Source: CAIZGX01 sp044371535
Lineage (GTDB): Bacteria > Bacteroidota > Bacteroidia > Flavobacteriales_D > Sanyastnellaceae
Direction: 5' to 3'
Assembly: GCA_044371535.1 (NCBI GenBank)
Contig: JBILTL010000118.1
Location: 1-6,377, forward strand
Length of the DNA: 6,377 bases
This document shows positions 1 to 5,433 of the stretch, piece after piece; within the stretch, counting starts at the first letter, position 1; each line of letters opens with the position of its first letter. Below the pieces are notes generated by a model. That model searched no databases. It was not told where the DNA came from and worked only from the letters and a program-made list of their open reading frames with translations. A program made the translations under genes and the position numbers.

Positions 1-471
1 CTCTTCCATTAATCGTTTGTAGCTTATGGCGATCTCGAGTGCATTCAGGTTTTCACGTTGAATGTTTTCCACCAACGCCATTTCCAACATACCTTGGTCG
101 TCTGTCTCACGAATGTAAACAGGCACTTCCGTGAGGTTGGCCATTTGGCTTGCACGGAAGCGGCGTTCCCCTGAAATGATTTGGTATTTCTGAGAAGAAA
201 CTTTGCGAACGGTAATTGGCTGAATTAATCCAAGTTCACCAATGCTGGTGGCTAATTCAATTAACGCATCGTTGTTGAAGTCCTTACGCGGTTGGTATGG
301 ATTGGCTTCAATCTGAGAGATGCTTAATAATGAAATAGGGCCGGCAACGTGTCCAACTTCTTTTTCGCTGGTTGGAGGTGCAGCTTGTGAAACGAGTTCA
401 CTTTTCGATGATGCTGGAGAATGCTCCAATAGAGCGCTTAATCCTCTTCCTAATGCTTGTTTCTTACTCAT
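1..471 (-). CDS. parB: Chromosome-partitioning protein ParB (Spo0J type), 5' part only
   Basis: ParB is the centromere (parS) binding CTPase clamp that loads on parS, slides along DNA and stimulates the ATPase of ParA. The visible 157 codons, translated by hand, run from ATG at 471 to the window edge with no stop, so the C-terminal part (rest of the DNA-binding and dimerisation domains) is missing. Visible landmarks are the N-terminal basic LGRGLSALL peptide (residues 7-15), the family's usual ParA-activating tail; a variable Ser/Ala/Pro-rich linker (about 18-42); NPYQPRKDF (57-65); GLIQPI (81-86); the CTP-binding GERRFRA box (101-107); and the ENIQRENLN motif (135-143). All key residues of the CTPase fold seen here are intact. 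The start overlaps the end of parA by 8 bp (ATGAGTAA), which points to translational coupling in a parA-parB operon. There is no sign of damage. The identification is very secure. Confidence 0.97.
   Translation of the reverse strand, partial: MSKKQALGRGLSALLEHSPASSKSELVSQAAPPTSEKEVGHVAGPISLLSISQIEANPYQPRKDFNNDALIELATSIGELGLIQPITVRKVSSQKYQIISGERRFRASQMANLTEVPVYIRETDDQGMLEMALVENIQRENLNALEIAISYKRLMEE
464..471 (-). other. 8-bp parA stop / parB start overlap
   Basis: On the minus strand the bases ATGAGTAA hold both the parB ATG (471-469) and the parA TAA (466-464) in different frames. This arrangement commonly gives coupled translation and would keep the ParA:ParB ratio steady. The overlap is read directly from the sequence; the coupling is inferred. 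Confidence 0.85.
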
Positions 472-1276
472 GATCTACCGGAATGTATTTTTCGTCGCTG
501 CCCATCTTCGTCAAATTATTTTTTTGAAGAAGCTCACGCGCCATATTCAAATAGTTCACCGCTCCCTTACACGAGGCGTCATGCATAATCACCGTTTGAC
601 CAAAGCTAGGCGCTTCTCCCAATGTAGTGTTGCGGTGAATTAAAGTGTCGAATACCATATCTTGGAAATGCATGCGCACTTCTTCAACCACTTGATTGCT
701 CAAGCGGAGACGGGTATCGTACATCGTTAACAGAATACCTTCAATGGTTAATTCTGTGTTTAATTTTTGCTGAACAATCTTAATGGTGTTCAATAATTTT
801 CCTAATCCTTCCAACGCGAAGTATTCGCACTGAACCGGAACAATAACGCTAGCAGAAGCTGCTAAAGCATTTACCGTAACAAGTCCTAAAGAAGGAGAAC
901 AGTCTATAATAATGAAATCGTAATCGTCTTTGATCTTGTTCAATGAACCTCGCAGCATATACTCGCGGCTTGGCATGTTGATCAATTCAATCTCAGCTCC
1001 AACCAAATCAATGTGAGAGGGAAGAAGGTCCAAATTTGGACTTTCCGTAGTGATAATGATATCTCGAGGATCAACATCGTTGATCAAGCATTCGTAAATG
1101 CTTGTTTTAACCGTATTCGGATCAACCCCTACACCGCTGGTAGCATTGGCTTGAGGGTCTGCATCTACCAACAACGTTTTGAATTCCAAGACGCCCAAAG
1201 CAGCAGAAAGGTTAATGGCGGTAGTGGTTTTTCCAACGCCTCCTTTTTGATTGGCAACGGTTATAATTTTTCCCAT
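464..1276 (-). CDS. parA: Chromosome-partitioning ATPase ParA (Soj family)
   Basis: ParA/Soj is a deviant Walker ATPase that dimerises with ATP, binds the nucleoid nonspecifically and is released by ParB, which drives origin segregation. The 270-residue product is a normal length for the family. It has the deviant Walker A motif KGGVGKTT (residues 11-18, with signature Lys11 and Lys16), the switch I DADPQAN (38-44), Walker B FIIIDCSPSLG (121-131, Asp125), and the late HRNTTLGEAPSFGQ segment that matches the family's RNxxLxEAPSxG signature. There is no N-terminal helix-turn-helix extension, so this is the small chromosomal type and not a plasmid type Ia ParA. The ATG at 1276 fits because the P-loop motif lies at the expected distance from it. 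No Shine-Dalgarno sequence precedes it, as is usual in Bacteroidota. It is the first gene of a minus-strand operon with parB and diverges from the nucleoside phosphorylase gene. The last seven residues are coded in the region next to and overlapping parB. Confidence 0.97.
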   Translation of the reverse strand: MGKIITVANQKGGVGKTTTAINLSAALGVLEFKTLLVDADPQANATSGVGVDPNTVKTSIYECLINDVDPRDIIITTESPNLDLLPSHIDLVGAEIELINMPSREYMLRGSLNKIKDDYDFIIIDCSPSLGLVTVNALAASASVIVPVQCEYFALEGLGKLLNTIKIVQQKLNTELTIEGILLTMYDTRLRLSNQVVEEVRMHFQDMVFDTLIHRNTTLGEAPSFGQTVIMHDASCKGAVNYLNMARELLQKNNLTKMGSDEKYIPVDHE

Positions 1277-1305
1277 GATATCGGGGTTTTTAAGTTCTTT
1301 TTACT

Positions 1306-1324
1306 TGTTTCACGCGTGTTTCAC
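1306..1324. repeat. Two direct copies of TGTTTCAC, a parS-like half-site, upstream of parA
   Basis: TGTTTCAC occurs at 1306-1313 and again at 1317-1324, in the same orientation with start points 11 bp apart, about one helical turn. TGTTTCAC is identical to the left half of the widely conserved parS site (TGTTTCACGTGAAACA). The two copies are direct, not inverted, so neither forms a normal parS, although the first copy is followed by CGTG, giving a CACGCGTG core (1311-1318). They lie 30-52 bp before the parA start, just downstream of the probable parA transcription start. A likely role is an operator through which ParB (or ParA) feeds back on its own operon. The repeats are seen; the role is inferred, and chance similarity cannot be excluded. 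Confidence 0.5.
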
Positions 1325-1332
1325 ACGTTTAG

Positions 1333-1340
1333 CGAAAGTA
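1333..1340 (-). promoter_or_regulatory. Candidate -7 element of the parA-parB promoter
   Basis: Read on the minus strand from 1340 to 1333 the sequence is TACTTTCG, seven of eight matches to the Bacteroidota -7 consensus TAnnTTTG (C in place of the third T of TTTG). Transcription would start near 1327, leaving a leader of about 50 nt before the parA ATG at 1276. A -33 TTG is not seen at the usual distance; TTC is present about 17-20 nt upstream. The call rests on one short motif and its position, so it is tentative. Confidence 0.35.
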
Positions 1341-1383
1341 CGTCCCTTTGCCTCGAGGAACATTTTTTTTCTGAATGAAGTTT

Positions 1384-1425
1384 TACACACGACATTTGTG
1401 TATTCAGTGTTAATAGCCGTGAATA
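1384..1425. repeat. Two adjacent short inverted repeats in the parA/pnp intergenic region
   Basis: TACACA (1384-1389) is complementary to TGTGTA (1397-1402) across a 7-nt spacer. Directly after it, TATTCA (1401-1406) is complementary to TGAATA (1420-1425) across 13 nt. Arms of six bases with these spacings resemble dimeric regulator binding sites more than stable hairpins, and they lie 70-111 bp before the pnp start. In an A/T-rich stretch such arms can arise by chance, so the functional call is weak. The rest of the 218-bp divergent region (1277-1494) holds the parA promoter candidate and the TGTTTCAC repeats; I see no small gene or RNA in it. Confidence 0.3.
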
Positions 1426-1494
1426 ACTTTTTTAAGTCGCATAGAATTAGAAGGTTAGGTTTTAGCAATTTCGAAGAGTAAATAACATACAGCA

Positions 1495-2304
1495 ATGATA
1501 GAGATACAAGAAAGTGTCGAATGGCTAAGCAAGAGAGGAGTAGGTCAAGTAGACGTTGGGATTGTCTTAGGAACAGGACTTCACGGATTGGCGAGCAAGA
1601 TTAACGTGCTTAAAGAATTTAGCTACAGCATGATTCCCAATTTTCCGATTGCAACCGTTGAGTTTCATTTTGGAAAATTGATTTACGGGGAAATGGCGGG
1701 CAAGAAAATTTTGGCCTGTGTTGGACGCTTCCATTATTATGAAGGCTATTCAATGGATGAAGTGGTGCTTCCTGTTCGTGTCATGAAATTGTTAGGAGCA
1801 AAGGCCATTCTGCTTTCGAATGCAGCAGGTGCTTTAAATCCCGATTATGCCTTAGGTTCTTTAATGCTTATTGATGACCACATTAATCTTCAACCAGAGA
1901 ATCCTTTGCGAGGTCCAAACGACGACAGTTTAGGCAATCGTTTTCCAGACATGCTCGAGCCATACAGCAAGAAGTTGAACAATATGTTGAAGGACATTGC
2001 TGCGGAAAAGGGAATTGTTTTGAATGAAGGAGTCTACGTTTCTGTGCCAGGTCCGAACCTAGAAACCCGCGCTGAGTATAGATTTTTAAGAACCATTGGT
2101 GCCGATGCTGTTGGTATGAGCACAGTTCCGGAGGTTATAGCCTGCAAACACATGGGAGTTCCGTGTTGTGCAATTAGTATTCTCACCGACGCTTGTGATC
2201 CTGCACGTTTGAAACATACGAGTATTCAAGAAATTATTGCCGTAGCAGAAAGTAATGAGGTGTATTTAACTGATTTGTACTCAGAGCTAGTAACTCGAAT
2301 GTAG
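1495..2304 (+). CDS. Purine nucleoside phosphorylase, trimeric (PNP/MTAP family 2) type
   Basis: The enzyme splits purine nucleosides with phosphate into free base and ribose 1-phosphate, a cytoplasmic step of purine salvage. The product has 269 residues, normal for the trimeric class. Visible motifs are the phosphate-binding GTGLHGLA (26-33), EFHFGKLIYG (56-65, His58), GRFHYYEGY (77-85, equivalent to the Arg84/His86 loop of human PNP), NAAGAL (109-114), GPNLETRAE (186-194, with the base-contacting Glu190), and GADAVGMSTVPEVIACKHMG (202-221, Met208). In the late base-binding loop SILTDACDP (228-236), Asp232 stands where human PNP has Asn243; Asp occurs at this place in MTAP and, from memory, in many Bacteroidota PNPs, so exact base preference is uncertain. 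The first ATG gives a complete N-terminus; there is no Shine-Dalgarno sequence. It diverges from parA and is followed after 98 bp by the secreted-protein gene, with no clear terminator between. The symbol is left empty because punA, deoD and pnp are used inconsistently. Confidence 0.93.
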   Translation: MIEIQESVEWLSKRGVGQVDVGIVLGTGLHGLASKINVLKEFSYSMIPNFPIATVEFHFGKLIYGEMAGKKILACVGRFHYYEGYSMDEVVLPVRVMKLLGAKAILLSNAAGALNPDYALGSLMLIDDHINLQPENPLRGPNDDSLGNRFPDMLEPYSKKLNNMLKDIAAEKGIVLNEGVYVSVPGPNLETRAEYRFLRTIGADAVGMSTVPEVIACKHMGVPCCAISILTDACDPARLKHTSIQEIIAVAESNEVYLTDLYSELVTRM

Positions 2305-2342
2305 ATTTCAACAATTCGCTTATTTTTTTTCTTAAGTCCATA

Positions 2343-2371
2343 TTGTTTTATCGGGCTTTGTCGTATTTTCC
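2343..2371 (+). promoter_or_regulatory. Weak candidate promoter for the secreted T9SS protein gene
   Basis: TTG at 2343-2345 and TATTTTCC at 2364-2371 are separated by 18 bp, close to the Bacteroidota arrangement of a -33 TTG and a -7 TAnnTTTG, though the -7 box matches only partly. A start near 2376 would give a leader of about 27 nt before the ATG at 2403. Readthrough from the upstream phosphorylase gene is an alternative. Confidence 0.25.
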
Positions 2372-2402
2372 CCTTCGAAATTTTGAAAACCAATTAACCT
2401 TT

Positions 2403-5303
2403 ATGAAAAAACTCTACGTTTTAGCTCTTGCACTAGTAAGCTTTACTGCTGCATCTGCGCAAACCTTCACAGCGGGTACGCTGCCAGGTTCTTACTATAG
2501 CGGAGGTGTAACAGGCGTTTGGGACATGAATAACGATGGTCTTAACGACATCGTGGTAATGGACCAAAGCAAAACACTTCGTATCCTTTATCAACAAAGC
2601 GACGGAACATTTATCCAAGTGAATACAGGAACTCAATTGGGTTCTTCACAATGGGGAATGACAGTTGCAGATATTGACAACGATGGGTTTGGCGACGTGA
2701 TTTCTGGAGGTGCCTACGATAATTTACGTATGTACAATATAGATGCTAACGGCGTTGCAGTTATAGTGGATATGCCAGTGGGTATATTTACTCAGGCTGT
2801 AACATTAGGTGACATGGACAACGACGGATGGTTGGATTTCTTCGCGTGTCATGACGATGGACCTTCGCACATGTGGAGAAATGATGGTGCTGGAAACTTG
2901 ATTCACAAGAATACCATTATGACTGACGCTGCTGGCAACACGGTTCTTGATTATAACTTATATCCAGGTAACTACCCAGGTACTTCAGATCCATTAATGT
3001 CTGGTAACTACGGAAACGAGTTTTCTGACTTTGACCGTGATGGTGACTTAGACCTGTTGGTGGCAAAATGTCGTCAGGCTTCTAACGACCCATTGGATAA
3101 GCGTCGCACCAACTTACTTTTCGTTAACGACGGAAACAACGTATATCACGAAGATGCTGCTGCACGCGGATTAGTGAATCTTCAACAGTCTTGGACTGCA
3201 ACTTTCGGAGATATCGACAATGATGGTGACTTCGATTGTATGATGACCACGCACAGTAGCACGTTGAAACTTTACGAGAACAATGGTCTTGGATACTTCA
3301 CCGATATTACAGCGGGTTCAGGTTTACAAAACGTTTCGGGATTCTTCATGCAAGGGCAGATGACCGATTTCGATAACGATGGATTTATTGATGTAATTTA
3401 TGCTGGTGGTGCTTTTGGATACCTGCGCAACAACGGTGATCACACCTTTACTGCGCAGACAAATGCATTCAACAACCCACAAACCATGCACGGTTTCGGT
3501 TTGGGTGATTTGAACAACGATGGTTTTGTTGACGTATATGCTGGTTACGGTAACTCTAACGGTTATGTAACACCAAGTAACGTTGCTGACCGTCTTCAAA
3601 TCAATGGTGGAAACAACAACCATTGGGTAGGTTTCCATTTGGAAGGTGTAATGTCAAACAAAAATGCTGTAGGCGCTATCGTGGAAATTCACGGTGCTTG
3701 GGGAACTCAAGTGCGTGAGGTTCGTTCAGGAGTGAGCTACGGTATTACAAACTCGAACATCTTAAACTTCGGTATTGGTTCTGAAACTTCTATCGACTAC
3801 GCTATTATTCACTGGCCTGCTGGAGGAACTCAAGTGATTACAAACCCTGGTGTCGATCAATATCACAACTTCGTTGAAGTTGATTGCACTGCTCCTGTTG
3901 CTTCAATTACTGCAGGTGGAAACACACAATTGTGTGTAGGTCAAGCAGTAGATCTTACAGCTTCTGCAAACGGAAGCAGCTTCATTTGGAGCAACGGTGC
4001 TACTACAAGCACAATCACTGTTAGTGAGCCAGGTTTATACACCGCAATTGCATACGATGCAAACGGTTGTGCAGGACACTCTAATGCAATTACTGTTGCC
4101 GTTAACTCAGATGTTCAAACGCCAACAATTGCTGTAGTAGGTTCTCTTGATTTCTGCGAAGGTTCGTCTGTTCAATTGACCGCTTCTGAAGGTGCAAGCT
4201 ACTTGTGGAGTAATGGTGAGGAAACTCAATCAATCAACGCGGCTTTACCAGGAGAATACACTGTTCAAGTTGAAGGCGGTTGTGGATTCGCTACTTCTGC
4301 TATTACTTCAGTTGTAGTTTACGACGCTCCTGCAGCTCCAACTGCGATTGACGTGAACATTGATGCAACAGGTGTAACGGCTGACTTAACTGCTTCTGGA
4401 TCTAACTTGTTGTGGTACGATGTGGCTACTGGTGGTTCTCCTATTGGAACAGGTGCAACATTCACCACTCCAACAATCACAACTTCTCCAACTTCATTCT
4501 GGGTTGAAGACGTTGCTTCTTTTGGTGGAATTCAAGGTACAGGTGGTAAATTGACAAACGATGCTGCAAGTGGAGCTTACTTTGCGAATACGCCAACCAA
4601 CTTCAACAAGTTCGACGCTTTAGAAGATGTGATTTTAGATAATGTTCTTGTTTATTCAAATGCCGCAGGTATTCGTACCATTCAAGTAGTAGATGCTAAC
4701 TTAACGGTTATCGCTACAGCAGATGTAGACATTCCTAATGGAGAATCAGTTGTGAACTTGAACTTCTTCATTCCAGCTGGAACAGGTTACGGTTTGAGAA
4801 CAACAACTGGAAATCCTGGATTGTGGAGAGACCGTGATATCACAACTCCAACTCCTTATGACTATCCGTATGATGTAAACGGTTTGATTAGCATCACAGG
4901 TACTACTGTTACCAATGGTAATCAGAATCAAGATGGAGATAACTACTACTATTTCTTCTATGACTGGCATGCACATACTCCATCTTTCGACTGTCCTAGT
5001 CCAAGAGAAGAGGTTGTTGTTACAGTTGTTGGTGTTGAAGAATTGGAAACTATCTCTAACGTAGTGGTATTCCCGAATCCAGCTACAGACCACCTAACTG
5101 TTCGCTTGAACAGCACAAAGGGTGGTGCAATGAATGTAAATCTTATCGATGCAGTAGGTAAAATGGTTCAAGCGAATCAAGTTACTGTAAGCACAGGTAC
5201 CCAAAACATTGAGCTTAACCTAAACGGTATAGCTCCTGGTATCTATGAATTACAAATGGTGAAAGATGGTAAAGCATCTTCAACACGTATCGTAGTTCGC
5301 TAA
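2403..5303 (+). CDS. Secreted modular protein: FG-GAP/VCBS repeats, ASPIC/UnbV, Ig-like domains, T9SS sorting domain
   Basis: The product has 966 residues counted from ATG 2403, chosen because it begins a textbook signal peptide (MKK, hydrophobic core to residue 17, cleavage likely after ASA at 19); an in-frame ATG 60 bp upstream would bury it. In order: seven FG-GAP/VCBS repeats with Asp-rich calcium loops of the form DxDNDGxxD, starting near residues 41, 90, 137, 209, 270, 322 and 369, as in beta-propellers; an ASPIC/UnbV domain (about 406-492); two PKD/Ig-like repeats with the LWSNG-type core (about 494-567 and 572-641); a CHU_C-type Ig-like domain beginning about 642 and ending CPSPREEVVVTV (864-875), apparently interrupted by a roughly 150-residue beta-rich insert (about 705-860); and a T9SS sorting domain (about 885-966: VVVFPNP at 887, GIAPGIYEL at 942, ending TRIVVR). 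By family it is exported through the Sec system and T9SS and either anchored at the surface or released. No catalytic domain is recognisable; adhesion or ligand binding is likely. The specific role is unknown. Confidence 0.93.
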   Translation: MKKLYVLALALVSFTAASAQTFTAGTLPGSYYSGGVTGVWDMNNDGLNDIVVMDQSKTLRILYQQSDGTFIQVNTGTQLGSSQWGMTVADIDNDGFGDVISGGAYDNLRMYNIDANGVAVIVDMPVGIFTQAVTLGDMDNDGWLDFFACHDDGPSHMWRNDGAGNLIHKNTIMTDAAGNTVLDYNLYPGNYPGTSDPLMSGNYGNEFSDFDRDGDLDLLVAKCRQASNDPLDKRRTNLLFVNDGNNVYHEDAAARGLVNLQQSWTATFGDIDNDGDFDCMMTTHSSTLKLYENNGLGYFTDITAGSGLQNVSGFFMQGQMTDFDNDGFIDVIYAGGAFGYLRNNGDHTFTAQTNAFNNPQTMHGFGLGDLNNDGFVDVYAGYGNSNGYVTPSNVADRLQINGGNNNHWVGFHLEGVMSNKNAVGAIVEIHGAWGTQVREVRSGVSYGITNSNILNFGIGSETSIDYAIIHWPAGGTQVITNPGVDQYHNFVEVDCTAPVASITAGGNTQLCVGQAVDLTASANGSSFIWSNGATTSTITVSEPGLYTAIAYDANGCAGHSNAITVAVNSDVQTPTIAVVGSLDFCEGSSVQLTASEGASYLWSNGEETQSINAALPGEYTVQVEGGCGFATSAITSVVVYDAPAAPTAIDVNIDATGVTADLTASGSNLLWYDVATGGSPIGTGATFTTPTITTSPTSFWVEDVASFGGIQGTGGKLTNDAASGAYFANTPTNFNKFDALEDVILDNVLVYSNAAGIRTIQVVDANLTVIATADVDIPNGESVVNLNFFIPAGTGYGLRTTTGNPGLWRDRDITTPTPYDYPYDVNGLISITGTTVTNGNQNQDGDNYYYFFYDWHAHTPSFDCPSPREEVVVTVVGVEELETISNVVVFPNPATDHLTVRLNSTKGGAMNVNLIDAVGKMVQANQVTVSTGTQNIELNLNGIAPGIYELQMVKDGKASSTRIVVR

Positions 5304-5325
5304 TAGACTTTTTAGCAGAGTGAAA

Positions 5326-5351
5326 GGGGCCGAGCAATCGGCCCCTTTTTT
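5326..5351 (+). terminator. Strong intrinsic terminator after the T9SS protein gene
   Basis: GGGGCCGA (5326-5333) pairs perfectly with TCGGCCCC (5338-5345) around a GCAA tetraloop of the stable GNRA class, followed by six T residues (5346-5351). The AAA at 5323-5325 can extend the stem by pairing with the first Ts. It lies 23 nt after the stop codon and separates the secreted-protein gene from htpG. On the minus strand it would be followed by only three Ts, so it is essentially one-directional. Confidence 0.92.
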
Positions 5352-5354
5352 ATT

Positions 5355-5381
5355 TGTCAGTGTTCGCTGACAGGTTGTCGG
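5355..5381. promoter_or_regulatory. Array of TGTCAG-type inverted half-sites upstream of htpG
   Basis: TGTCAG (5355-5360) is perfectly complementary to CTGACA (5367-5372) across six bases, and CTGACA is then followed after three bases by TGTCGG (5376-5381), a one-mismatch copy of the first half-site. The first and third half-sites start 21 bp apart, two helical turns, so they would face the same side of the DNA. The group lies immediately before the -24/-12 element. It looks like a binding site for a dimeric activator or repressor of htpG. From memory, similar TGTCA/TGACA arrays occur before heat-shock genes in other Bacteroidota; that was not checked. A role as an RNA hairpin is less likely because the terminator just upstream already ends the previous transcript. 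Confidence 0.55.
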
Positions 5382-5382
5382 A

Positions 5383-5398
5383 ATGCCACGCGTGGCAT
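5383..5398. repeat. Perfect 16-bp palindrome in the htpG control region
   Basis: ATGCCACG (5383-5390) is followed without spacer by its exact reverse complement CGTGGCAT (5391-5398). Its right arm contains the TGGCA of the putative -24 element, so a protein bound to the palindrome would compete with or position RNA polymerase. The same CACGCGTG core occurs at 1311-1318 upstream of parA. Confidence 0.6.
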
Positions 5399-5407
5399 AT
5401 TGGTTGA
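5393..5407 (+). promoter_or_regulatory. Probable sigma-54 (-24/-12) type promoter of htpG
   Basis: TGGCAT (5393-5398), five bases, then TTGA (5404-5407) fits the sigma-54 pattern TGGCAC-N5-TTGC in spacing and in the essential GG; the C at the end of TTGC is replaced by A and the last C of TGGCAC by T. Counting from the GG, transcription would start near 5419, about 15 nt before the htpG ATG. No TAnnTTTG housekeeping box was seen at a suitable place. If real, htpG needs an enhancer-binding ATPase, for which the TGTCAG array just upstream is the natural candidate site, though it is unusually close. Confidence 0.5.
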
Positions 5408-5433
5408 AAGAGCCAGCGAAAATTATCAATACT

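Noticed and set aside
1013..1378. Long open frames opposite parA, the secreted-protein gene and htpG
   Set aside because: They lie antisense to clearly conserved genes, show no known motifs, and are expected by chance from the codon usage of the genes they shadow.
1391..1463. Possible promoter boxes for the phosphorylase gene (GACATTTG at 1391, TAACTTTT at 1424, TAGGTTTT at 1456)
   Set aside because: Each matches TAnnTTTG at seven of eight positions, but none has a -33 TTG at a good distance and the three are equally weak, so no call was made.
1277..1494. CRISPR, tRNA, riboswitch or insertion sequence in the non-coding parts
   Set aside because: No repeat-spacer pattern, cloverleaf, conserved aptamer or transposase end was seen in this region or in 2305-2402 and 5304-5433.
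1310..1495. A 61-codon minus-strand reading frame upstream of parA
   Set aside because: It spans the whole divergent control region including the parA promoter candidate and the inverted repeats, has no recognisable motif, and its composition fits A/T-rich non-coding DNA.
2305..2335. T-rich run after the phosphorylase gene as a terminator
   Set aside because: The run of Ts is present but no G/C-rich hairpin precedes it; only a weak CTTA/TAAG pairing around the T-run itself can be drawn.
2343..2402. In-frame upstream ATG that would lengthen the secreted protein by 20 residues
   Set aside because: The extension puts charged and mixed residues before a clean signal peptide that starts with MKK at 2403. 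Secretion requires the shorter form.
5355..5372. TGTCAG/CTGACA as a second transcription terminator
   Set aside because: The stem is only six base pairs, is not followed by a T-run, and a strong terminator lies just upstream. A protein-binding site is the better reading.
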